Origin: Candidatus Adiutrix sp.
GTDB lineage: Bacteria > Desulfobacterota > Desulfarculia > Adiutricales > Adiutricaceae
Direction: 5' to 3'
Assembly: GCA_031283395.1 (NCBI GenBank)
Contig: JAITBV010000171.1
Span: 1 to 5,075 of the forward strand
DNA: 5,075 bases
The notes beneath the pieces were generated by a model. That model did not search any database. It saw nothing but the letters and a program-made list of their open reading frames with translations, and was not told where the DNA came from. This document shows, piece after piece, positions 1 to 5,075 of this stretch (positions within the stretch are counted from its first letter, which is position 1; every line of letters starts with the position of its first letter). Position numbers and translations under genes: made by a program.

Positions 1-1
1 T

Positions 2-115
2 GACCCTTTTTATAGTCTGAAAAATCAGGCCCGCCTCAAGGAAGCCATGGACCAGCTTGAAACCGGCCAAGGCAAGAGCCATGACTTGATTGAGGTTGAG
101 GGCGGCGATGCATAA
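2..115 (+). CDS. RelB/DinJ-like type II antitoxin, C-terminal part (5' end outside window)
   Basis: The first open frame reads 37 codons to a TAA at 113-115; its start lies before the window. The tail contains DPFYSLKNQARLKEAMDQLE and then ends with HDLIEVEGGDA. A 'PFYS..N..RL..a..qle.G.g..HeLIEV' tail is familiar from the C-terminus of RelB/DinJ-type antitoxins, the part that normally wraps around and neutralises the cognate RNase toxin. Related Phd/YefM tails are similar, so the family call is less certain than the antitoxin call. The N-terminal DNA-binding half is not visible. A toxin gene is expected directly downstream, and only a broken remnant is found there (119-217). If this antitoxin is still made, it may be an orphan. 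Recognition rests on remembered family patterns. Confidence 0.65.
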   Translation, partial: DPFYSLKNQARLKEAMDQLETGQGKSHDLIEVEGGDA

Positions 116-118
116 AAT

Positions 119-217
119 ATGGTCGGATGGAGCTTATGCCGCATCCGTTCTCATCAGTTCAAACGGGACGTTTAGAAAGCCGTTAAACGCGGCCAGCGTT
201 TGCTTAAGGGCTGCTAA
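119..217 (+). pseudogene. Decayed YafQ/RelE-family toxin fragment
   Basis: An ATG at 119-121 starts 3 bases after the antitoxin stop and in the same frame, the usual position for the toxin of such a pair. The frame reads MVGWSLCRIRSHQFKRDV, then an in-frame TAG at 173-175, then KAVKRGQRLLKGC and a TAA at 215-217. 'SHQFKRDV-KAVKRG' resembles the N-terminus of YafQ-type mRNA interferases (S.qFKrDvK...KRGk.l.KL). These are normally about 90 residues, so only about the first third remains. The stop codon and the missing C-terminal half, which carries the catalytic residues in this family, argue for an inactive remnant. Its last 4 bases overlap the end of the convergent ferredoxin gene, so the toxin homology stops where the neighbouring operon begins. 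A second short frame from ATG 108 (MHKIWSDGAY...) is YoeB-like only over its first few residues. Confidence 0.5.
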
Positions 218-741
218 ATCCCATTCAGAGCGCCCAGCGCTTTGACCATGGATTCTTTCGACTTCGTCAGAAGCATCTGATCATATTGCTCTCTGGTCAG
301 GCACTTGAGCGCCTCGAAGGCGCAAGCTCTGACGCAGGCGGGCATAAGACCGTTTTCCAGGCGGACGGCGCAGCCGTCACACTTGACCATCTTTCCATCC
401 AGGCCGAAGCCGGGAGCGCCGAAAGGGCAGGCCAGAGAGCAACTGCGGCAGCCGATACAGCTGTCTGTATCGCCGATGATCATGCCGGTCGTTAAGTTTC
501 TGCTGATACAACCGGTCGGGCAGGCCAGGAGGCAAGGGGCATCCTCGCAATGCCGGCAGGAAACCGAAAAATAGAAATACTCTCTGTCGTCGGCCCCGGG
601 CTTTTTCGTTTCCCATTCAAAGGCGTGGCGGAAAGGCCGCTCCCCGGCCTGGATATCAACATCGTTCTGATCCATGCAGGCCACGGAACAGGCGGAGCAG
701 GCCGAACAGCGCTCAGGGTCCAAAGCAATGATGTATTTCAT
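214..741 (-). CDS. Four-cluster [4Fe-4S] ferredoxin-like electron-transfer subunit (DmsB/NrfC/HybA type)
   Basis: This 175-residue protein probably carries electrons between the molybdopterin subunit encoded just upstream and the FAD protein of the same operon. It has 17 cysteines in the pattern of the DmsB/PsrB/NrfC iron-sulfur subunits: C12-x2-C-x2-C-x3-C22, C62-x2-C-x4-C-x3-C74 (plus C78), C95-x2-C-x2-C-x3-C105 followed by Pro, and C121-x2-C-x11-C-x3-C140. Sixteen of these can ligate four [4Fe-4S] clusters. The protein begins directly at the first cluster motif, with no Tat signal, and has no membrane segment, so it should be cytoplasmic. About 30 charged or polar residues follow the last cysteine. 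The ATG at 741-739 is supported by an AGAGAGG Shine-Dalgarno sequence (746-752) 4 bases away. The gap to the upstream Mo gene is 73 bases and contains a hairpin but no U-run, so the two are probably cotranscribed. Family call is firm; partner assignment is inferred from context. Confidence 0.93.
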   Translation of the reverse strand: MKYIIALDPERCSACSACSVACMDQNDVDIQAGERPFRHAFEWETKKPGADDREYFYFSVSCRHCEDAPCLLACPTGCISRNLTTGMIIGDTDSCIGCRSCSLACPFGAPGFGLDGKMVKCDGCAVRLENGLMPACVRACAFEALKCLTREQYDQMLLTKSKESMVKALGALNGI

Positions 742-784
742 GGCGCCTCTCTTTCAGGGTAGGAAACTCTTATCTCAACAGCGG

Positions 785-814
785 CTCGGCCTGATAAGCC
801 CGACCTGTGCCGAG
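785..814 (-). other. Intercistronic hairpin after the Mo subunit gene
   Basis: CTCGGC (785-790) and GCCGAG (809-814) form a perfect 6-bp inverted repeat with an 18-base loop. It begins directly after the stop codon (817-815) of the molybdopterin gene. A shorter, competing hairpin (TCGG at 786-789 with CCGA at 800-803) lies inside it. No run of U follows in the direction of transcription, so it does not look like an intrinsic terminator. It could instead mark mRNA processing or set a different level for the ferredoxin message. This is a structural observation only; it could be chance. Confidence 0.3.
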
Positions 815-2956
815 TCAGGCTTTTTGAATGTCGCAAAGATTTGATTTGTAGGCCGGGAAACCCGAATAGGGGTCGACTCTTTCCGGGCTGACCAAAAGGT
901 TGGCGTTGGCCTCGGAATAGCCGTGAAACAGGTGGACATTGCCGCGGCGGATTTTGCCGGTCAGGTGGGCTTTGATCTTAAGCCGGCCATAGGAAGTGAC
1001 CAGTTCGATCCAGTCGCCTTCGCCAATGCCTTTGTCCGCCGCGTCATCGCAGTTGAGGTCGGCCATTGGTTCCGGCCGCAGGCTGCGGACCCAGGGGACG
1101 CCGTGCAAACGGGAATGGATGGCATGCGGCAGCCTGGTCCCCGTGGTCAGAACAAAAGGATATTTGCTCCGGCTCCCGGCCTCATCCTGTTCATCGGCAA
1201 AGGGGCTGGCGTAGCTCGGCAAGGGGTCCAGGCCGTGGCTTTGGGTGTACTTGGAGATGAGCCGTGATGAAAATTCAAATTTTCCGGAGGGCGTGGCATA
1301 ACCTGCCCGGGTGTAGCTGCCGGGTTCATAAGGCTTGAAAGCCGGCGCCCGCACCGGCCCGTCGTGAGCCTTCAACTCGGCTACGGTCAGGCCGGAACCT
1401 TCCAGCATGAAATCCAGGCAGGCCTCATAGCCCTGGTTGAGCAGTTCGTCCTTAAGGCCCAATTTTTTGACCAAATCAAGAATAACCTCGACATCCGACT
1501 TCGATTCATACAGAGGCGGGATAACCGGCTTGGTCAGGAAGGCGTAGCCGCCCGGGTAAACCTTCAGGTCGGTCCGTTCAAACGAGGAACAGGCCGGGAG
1601 GACGATATCGGCCCAGCGGGTGGTGTCGGTGCTGAACAGGTCGCTGTCCACAAAAAAATCCAGGGCTTTGAGGGCTTCGATCATCTTGTCGGTCCCGGCG
1701 AACATTTTGACGTTCATACCCAGGGCAAACAGGGCTTTGACCGGATAGGGCTTTTCTTCCAGTATCTGCCGGGAGAGGTCGACCGCCTGGAATTCGGACA
1801 CCAGTTCATCCCAGATGGGGAAACGGCCGGCGCCGATATGAGGATGATCTGGCTTGAGCCCGAGGGAGAATTCCTCGGCCCGCATATCGAAACCGGCCGG
1901 CCGGTAAATATAGGTGTCCACCAGAGGCAGGTTTCCGCCGGCCACGTCAAAATTTCCGGTCAGGGCCAGAAGGCAGGCAATGGCCCGGTAATTCTGAAAG
2001 CCGTTGAAATGATGGGCCACAGTCGAGCTGGAATCGTTGATGCAGCCGGGGTGTATGGTGGCGAAAAGCCTGGTGGCTTCATAAATCAGTTCCGGGGCCA
2101 CTCCGGTCAGGGCGGCGGTCGTCTCCAGGTCGTAGGGCTGGACCAGGCTGACGAAATCCTCATAGCCGTGGGTGTGGTTGTTTATGTAGTCCCGATCCGC
2201 CCAGCCGTTATCGATGATAAGTTTGGCCATGCCCAGGGCCAGGGCTCCATCGGTCCCGGTTTTGATCTTAAGGTGGATGTCGGCGAAATTCCTGACGGCC
2301 GGGGTGACTTTCGGGTCGACGATGATGACTTTGCCGCCTTTGTCTTTTAAGGCTTTCAGGCCTCTGGCGGCCATATGGGCCGTATAATAGCCCCCGAAGG
2401 CCCAGCCCAGAAAAACCCTGGAATTCCGCATATCCGGCTTGGCCACCCGCCCCACGGTGCATTTAAGGCCGATCACCCCGGAGTTGTTGCAGACGCTGTC
2501 GTCGGTGCCGTAGTTGACCGAGCCGAAAGCAAAGGCGAAGCGCTGGAAAAAGGGGCGATACCACTTGGAGTAGCCTGAAAAAAAGGCCACGGCGTGCGGC
2601 CCGTATTTTTCCTTGACCGCGTTCAGGCCTCTGGCGATCTCCTCGTAAGCGTCATCCCAGCTGATGGGCTCGAATTTATTCTCGCCTCTGGCGCCGACTC
2701 TTTTCAGGGGCCGGTGAAGGCGGTCTTCACGGTAGACGTATTGGCGGTTGCACAGGCCCTTGGTGCATAAAAACCCCTGGTTATACGGATTGTCGGAGGT
2801 CCCTTCAATTTTGATGATTCGGCCGTCCTTGACATAGGCGTCCACCCCGCAGTGATGCACCGGAGTGCAAATATCGCACAAGCTGCGCTTGACGCTTATG
2901 CCGGTCGACTCGCCGGGAATTTTGGCTTTGATCAAACGGTCGATATTGGCGGTCAT
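815..2956 (-). CDS. Molybdopterin oxidoreductase catalytic subunit, cytoplasmic, substrate unknown
   Basis: This 713-residue protein is a DMSO-reductase-superfamily subunit with Mo- or W-bis-pterin guanine dinucleotide. The N-terminal [4Fe-4S] site has C27-x2-C30-x5-C36-x27-C64, followed by TKG, where the Lys is the usual relay between cluster and pterin. Next come the pterin-binding core with VDPKVT (213-218) and a KTGTDGALALGM segment (232-243), the ALTGNFDVAGGN signature (331-342), and a C-terminal dinucleotide-binding domain with RLPHAIHSRLHG, ending in the common LCDIQKA tail. SVCNNSGVIG aligns with the Sec/Cys site of formate dehydrogenases, so C156 (plain TGC at 2491-2489) is the likely metal ligand. 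There is no Tat motif before the first cluster, so the enzyme is probably cytoplasmic. The start is supported by AAAGGAG (2966-2972) 9 bases before the ATG. Length suits formate dehydrogenase- or thiosulfate reductase-like enzymes, but formate dehydrogenase is unproven: the His usually following the Sec/Cys is Asn here. I cannot name the substrate. Confidence 0.93.
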   Translation of the reverse strand: MTANIDRLIKAKIPGESTGISVKRSLCDICTPVHHCGVDAYVKDGRIIKIEGTSDNPYNQGFLCTKGLCNRQYVYREDRLHRPLKRVGARGENKFEPISWDDAYEEIARGLNAVKEKYGPHAVAFFSGYSKWYRPFFQRFAFAFGSVNYGTDDSVCNNSGVIGLKCTVGRVAKPDMRNSRVFLGWAFGGYYTAHMAARGLKALKDKGGKVIIVDPKVTPAVRNFADIHLKIKTGTDGALALGMAKLIIDNGWADRDYINNHTHGYEDFVSLVQPYDLETTAALTGVAPELIYEATRLFATIHPGCINDSSSTVAHHFNGFQNYRAIACLLALTGNFDVAGGNLPLVDTYIYRPAGFDMRAEEFSLGLKPDHPHIGAGRFPIWDELVSEFQAVDLSRQILEEKPYPVKALFALGMNVKMFAGTDKMIEALKALDFFVDSDLFSTDTTRWADIVLPACSSFERTDLKVYPGGYAFLTKPVIPPLYESKSDVEVILDLVKKLGLKDELLNQGYEACLDFMLEGSGLTVAELKAHDGPVRAPAFKPYEPGSYTRAGYATPSGKFEFSSRLISKYTQSHGLDPLPSYASPFADEQDEAGSRSKYPFVLTTGTRLPHAIHSRLHGVPWVRSLRPEPMADLNCDDAADKGIGEGDWIELVTSYGRLKIKAHLTGKIRRGNVHLFHGYSEANANLLVSPERVDPYSGFPAYKSNLCDIQKA

Positions 2957-3011
2957 AAATAATTTCTCCTTTGCCTGAAAGCCGGCGGACGACCCCCGAC
3001 TTGATCTGGTT

Positions 3012-4268
3012 TCAGTCCCGGTCCAGAAAGGCCAGAAAATCGCGCGGCAGGCCGTAGCGGGACAGGAGGCCGAACTGTCCCGCCTGGTCGCTTTTCAGGC
3101 CGGCCAGGGCCTTCAGCATTCTGCTTTTTAAAACCCCCCCGCCGTGCGGCGGCCCCAGGATGTTCAGGCAGCTCAACCGGCCTTCCTTTTGGGCGGCGGC
3201 TATGAAATATTCGTCGTTTTCGAAAATTCGTATGTCCGCCTTTCCGGGGTCGACGCCGCCCACTCCGATGAAATCCATACCGAAGAAATGGCTGATATTT
3301 TGAAGGACTCCGGGCGGGCCCCAAACCCGACCGCCGGCCATGTTCCGTCCGGCCACCCGGCCCTGAAGGGCGGCGTTGGCCCATAGTCCTATGACCATGG
3401 GCTGCCCGGATTGCAGTTCCCCGGCTTCGCAGCAATCGCCGGCCACATATATCCCCGGCTGGCTGCTGCGCATGGCCGCATCCGCTCTTATGCCCCGCCC
3501 GCACTCCAGTCCGGCCTCCCGGGCCAAATCGGTCCGGGCCCTGGCCCCCACGCACATGGCGACCAGGTCGGCCTTTATGTTTTCCCCCCCCTTAAAACAG
3601 GCCGTCAGTCCATCTTCGGCCGGGATTATCCGTTCCAGGGCCAGGCCGAAACGCATGGCTACCCCCCGCGCTTGCAGCCGGGCCATTATACGGCGGCCGA
3701 TCGGCTCCAAGGCAGCCATGGGAAAAATCCACTCGGCCTGGTCGGCCATGACGCAATCGGCCCCCAGGGATTCAAAAATTTCCGCCACCTTTATGCCGGT
3801 CATGGAGGCCCCGACGATGAGGGCCTTGCCGGGCCGGTTCCCCGCCAGCATGTCTTTCAGCCGGTCGGCATCGGCCACGGTGCGCATTTGCGCCACCCGG
3901 GGGTGATCGATGCCCGGCACCGGCGGCACGAAAGTTTCCGCTCCGGTGGCCAGCAGAATAGCGTCAAAAGATTCAGTGATCCCCGCCGGGGTTTTCAATT
4001 TTTTTTCAGCCGCCAGCAAGGCTTCCACCCGCTGACCGCCATGAAAGCGAATATTGAGGGTTTTGGAAATATCTTCCAGGGAACCGAAGGGGAAGAGGCG
4101 CTCGCGGGGGATCAGGCCTTTGACGTACCAGGTGGTCAGCATGGGGTTGGCCGGGGGGGCATCAGTTTCCGAGAAAACATGTATCTCGGCCTTTTGGTCA
4201 TTGGCCCTGAGGCCGACGGCGGCCTGGTAGCCGGCGCAACCGAAACCTACAATCGCATAGCGCCCCAT
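3012..4268 (-). CDS. NAD(P)/FAD-dependent oxidoreductase (rubredoxin reductase / NirB-N-terminal type)
   Basis: This 418-residue flavoprotein is the first gene of the operon and probably links the iron-sulfur/molybdenum subunits to NAD(P)H. It has the two-dinucleotide-fold layout: an FAD-binding GFGCAG motif at residues 8-13, ATGA at 107-110, a NAD(P)-binding GASMTG at 153-158, and the second FAD motif GIYVAGD at 272-278. A C-terminal domain (about 320-418) resembles that of NADH:rubredoxin reductases and the NirB N-terminal half. No redox-active CxxxxC pair is seen near residues 40-50, so it is not a disulfide reductase. The NAD motif lacks the usual second glycine (Ser155). An acidic residue near position 176 hints at NAD over NADP, weakly. 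It has no signal peptide or membrane segment. The ATG at 4268-4266 has a TAAGGAG Shine-Dalgarno sequence (4274-4280) 5 bases upstream. A 55-base gap separates it from the Mo gene. Family certain; its electron partner is inferred from the operon. Confidence 0.92.
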   Translation of the reverse strand: MGRYAIVGFGCAGYQAAVGLRANDQKAEIHVFSETDAPPANPMLTTWYVKGLIPRERLFPFGSLEDISKTLNIRFHGGQRVEALLAAEKKLKTPAGITESFDAILLATGAETFVPPVPGIDHPRVAQMRTVADADRLKDMLAGNRPGKALIVGASMTGIKVAEIFESLGADCVMADQAEWIFPMAALEPIGRRIMARLQARGVAMRFGLALERIIPAEDGLTACFKGGENIKADLVAMCVGARARTDLAREAGLECGRGIRADAAMRSSQPGIYVAGDCCEAGELQSGQPMVIGLWANAALQGRVAGRNMAGGRVWGPPGVLQNISHFFGMDFIGVGGVDPGKADIRIFENDEYFIAAAQKEGRLSCLNILGPPHGGGVLKSRMLKALAGLKSDQAGQFGLLSRYGLPRDFLAFLDRD

Positions 4269-4315
4269 GGCGGCTCCTTATCGCGTGAACGGAAAAAACG
4301 GCGCGGACGAACCTT

Positions 4316-4345
4316 ATTATACAGGCGCCTCCATCTCTCCGTCAA
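4316..4345 (-). promoter_or_regulatory. Sigma70-type promoter of the three-gene oxidoreductase operon
   Basis: On the minus strand a TTGACG -35 box (4345-4340) and a perfect TATAAT -10 box (4321-4316) are separated by 18 bases. Transcription would start near 4309, giving a leader of about 40 bases before the ATG at 4268. The spacer contains the 8-base palindrome AGGCGCCT (4323-4330). Good consensus and correct placement make this the probable operon promoter. The start point is estimated, not measured. Confidence 0.8.
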
Positions 4346-4348
4346 CAT

Positions 4349-4366
4349 CCCGGGCCTCGGCCCGGG
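4349..4366. repeat. Perfect GC-rich palindrome between the divergent promoters
   Basis: CCCGGGCC-TC-GGCCCGGG is an 8+8 bp perfect inverted repeat with a 2-base centre. As RNA it would fold into a 7-bp stem with a four-base loop. It starts 3 bases upstream of the operon -35 box and lies about 30 bases from the -35 box of the tRNA promoter. It is therefore upstream of both predicted transcription starts, which suits an operator or activator site better than a terminator. A weak GTTT follows on the plus strand. In such GC-rich DNA some self-complementarity is expected, so function is unproven. Confidence 0.5.
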
Positions 4367-4395
4367 GTTTCGAAAACAGGGTCTCCGGCCCCAGG

Positions 4396-4424
4396 TTGAC
4401 TTTAGCCTGGTTATGTTTTATACT
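4396..4424 (+). promoter_or_regulatory. Sigma70-type promoter of tRNA-Cys
   Basis: A TTGACT -35 box (4396-4401) and a TATACT -10 box (4419-4424) are separated by the ideal 17 bases. The predicted start near 4431 lies about 13 bases before the mature tRNA. The -35 box sits inside a short inverted repeat, CCAGG (4391-4395) and CCTGG (4406-4410). The stretch after the -10 box is A/T-rich, unlike the GC-rich discriminators typical of stringently controlled stable-RNA promoters. With no terminator seen after the tRNA, this promoter may also serve the acyltransferase gene. Confidence 0.85.
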
Positions 4425-4443
4425 AATTAAATTGACAGTTTGA

Positions 4444-4518
4444 GGCGGCATAGCCAAGTGGTAAGGCGACGGTCTGCAAAACCGTTACTCGGCGGTTCGA
4501 ATCCGCCTGCCGCCTCCA
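4444..4518 (+). tRNA. tRNA-Cys (anticodon GCA), CCA encoded
   Basis: A complete cloverleaf can be folded by eye. The 7-bp acceptor stem GGCGGCA (4444-4450) pairs with TGCCGCC (4508-4514). The anticodon stem ACGGT/ACCGT (4469-4473 with 4481-4485) encloses the loop CTGCAAA, with anticodon GCA at 4476-4478. The T arm GGCGG/CCGCC (4491-4495 with 4503-4507) carries a TTCGAAT loop. The discriminator is T at 4515, the known cysteine identity base, followed by CCA at 4516-4518. The D arm contains AGTGGTAA. No mismatch was noticed in the acceptor, anticodon or T stems, so the tRNA looks functional. Confidence 0.97.
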
Positions 4519-4546
4519 GCTTGTTTCTCGCCGGCGGATTCGGCCC

Positions 4547-5075
4547 ATGTTTTTCACCAGCTTGGAATTCGCGGTTTTTTTAGGGGTGGCCCTGGCGCTT
4601 AACTGGCGCCTTTCGGCTTCGCCCCTTCTCTATCCGCCCTTCCTTCTACTGGCCAACCTGACTTTCTACGGCCTGGGCGCCCCCCGTTTCCTGCCGCTAT
4701 TGTTCATCGTGGCCCTGGCCAACTGGACCACGGTGGTCGTACTGGCCCGGGAGCACCGTCCCTTCTGGCGCGGAGTCTGCCTGGGCCTGGACGTGCTGTT
4801 CTGTCTCGCCGTCCTGTTTTTTTTCAAATATTACGAATTCAGCCTGAACATCCTGGAACGGCTGGGCTTAACGGCCGATCTCCTGGCCCGCCTGGAACTG
4901 CCGGAGATAGTCTATCCCATCGGCCTGTCCTTTTTCACCTTCCAGGGCCTGGCCCTGGCCATCGACCACTACCGCCACCCCGAATGGCCCGTGCCGGATT
5001 TTCTGACCGCCCTGAATTTCGTTTCCTTCTTTCCCACCGTGCTCTCCGGGCCCATCCAGCGGCCGGCCCACTTCA
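4547..5075 (+). CDS. MBOAT-family membrane O-acyltransferase (AlgI/DltB-like), N-terminal part
   Basis: An open frame of 176 codons runs off the window end. Family members are about 450-500 residues, so roughly the first third is visible. The protein is very hydrophobic, with probable membrane helices near residues 5-22, 27-44, 47-67 and 76-96. Two segments fit the MBOAT core: PIGLSFFTFQ (124-133), matching the 'PiGiSFyTFq' of AlgI, and FFPTVLSGPIQR (161-172), matching 'FPqlvaGPI.R'. Members move acyl groups, often acetyl, onto extracellular polysaccharides or cell-wall polymers, usually with a partner protein encoded nearby; none is in view. The catalytic His lies in the missing part. The ATG at 4547 is the only in-frame start after the tRNA. 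The Shine-Dalgarno sequence is poor (GGCGGA at 4533-4538, 8 bases away). It lies 28 bases after the tRNA CCA and may be read through from the tRNA promoter. Substrate unknown. Confidence 0.88.
   Translation, partial: MFFTSLEFAVFLGVALALNWRLSASPLLYPPFLLLANLTFYGLGAPRFLPLLFIVALANWTTVVVLAREHRPFWRGVCLGLDVLFCLAVLFFFKYYEFSLNILERLGLTADLLARLELPEIVYPIGLSFFTFQGLALAIDHYRHPEWPVPDFLTALNFVSFFPTVLSGPIQRPAHF

Noticed and set aside
179..193. GCCG-ttaaacg-CGGC hairpin as terminator of the minus-strand operon
   Set aside because: The stem is only 4 bp and the following minus-strand TTTCT is a poor U-run; too weak to call.
108..245. 45-codon plus-strand frame beginning MHKIWSDGAY, reminiscent of a YoeB toxin start
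   Set aside because: Only about ten residues resemble YoeB (M..IWS[DE]..W); the rest has no toxin features and the start overlaps the antitoxin stop. The YafQ-like frame explains more of the same stretch, so this is kept only as an alternative.
1364..2350. Long plus-strand open frame (328 codons) opposite the Mo subunit gene
   Set aside because: It is antisense to a clearly recognisable enzyme, its translation is low-complexity in Gly/Val/Gln with no known motif, and GC-rich codon use readily opens the opposite strand.
2489..2491. Selenocysteine at the Mo-ligand position
   Set aside because: The codon at residue 156 is plain TGC, so this is cysteine.
2953..3555. Minus-strand 200-codon frame overlapping the flavoprotein gene
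   Set aside because: It is an out-of-frame shadow of the flavoprotein, with Arg/Gly-rich translation and no fitting ribosome binding site.
4349..4366. The GC palindrome as an intrinsic terminator
   Set aside because: It lies upstream of both predicted start sites and is followed by only GTTT on the plus strand and no T-run on the minus strand.
3411..4430. Long plus-strand open frame (339 codons) opposite the flavoprotein gene
   Set aside because: It is antisense to the FAD oxidoreductase and rich in Gly/His/Arg with no recognisable domain; its end runs through the divergent promoter region.
4444..4546. Integration (att) site at the 3' end of tRNA-Cys
   Set aside because: No direct repeat of the tRNA 3' end and no integrase is visible; the downstream gene is an ordinary membrane acyltransferase.

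Overview
The window looks like a GC-rich anaerobic bacterium, possibly a member of the Desulfobacterota. This placement is an inference from the gene content (a soluble molybdenum/iron-sulfur/flavin oxidoreductase cluster) and codon style. No rRNA or other phylogenetic marker is present, so it stays tentative.

Layout. Bases 1-217 (+ strand) hold the 3' end of a RelB/DinJ-like antitoxin gene, followed by a decayed fragment of a YafQ/RelE-like toxin. Bases 214-4268 (- strand) hold a compact three-gene operon. In transcription order these are an NAD(P)/FAD-dependent oxidoreductase (4268-3012), a molybdopterin oxidoreductase catalytic subunit (2956-815) and a four-cluster ferredoxin-like subunit (741-214). 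Each has a recognisable Shine-Dalgarno sequence, and the gaps are 55 and 73 bases. Bases 4269-4443 form a divergent control region. It carries a strong sigma70-type promoter for the operon (- strand), another for a tRNA (+ strand), and a perfect GC-rich palindrome between them. Bases 4444-4518 are tRNA-Cys(GCA) with encoded CCA. From 4547 to the window end runs the 5' part of an MBOAT-family (AlgI/DltB-like) membrane O-acyltransferase gene, 28 bases after the tRNA with no terminator visible between them.

How the genes work together. The three operon products look like one cytoplasmic electron-transfer complex. The molybdopterin subunit (one [4Fe-4S] cluster, probable Cys ligand to Mo) acts on an unknown substrate. 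The ferredoxin subunit carries electrons through up to four [4Fe-4S] clusters, and the FAD protein would exchange them with NAD(P)H. None of the three has a Tat signal or membrane anchor, which separates the set from the exported DmsABC/Psr/Phs enzymes. The substrate cannot be read from the sequence. The toxin-antitoxin remnant and the acyltransferase seem functionally unrelated neighbours.
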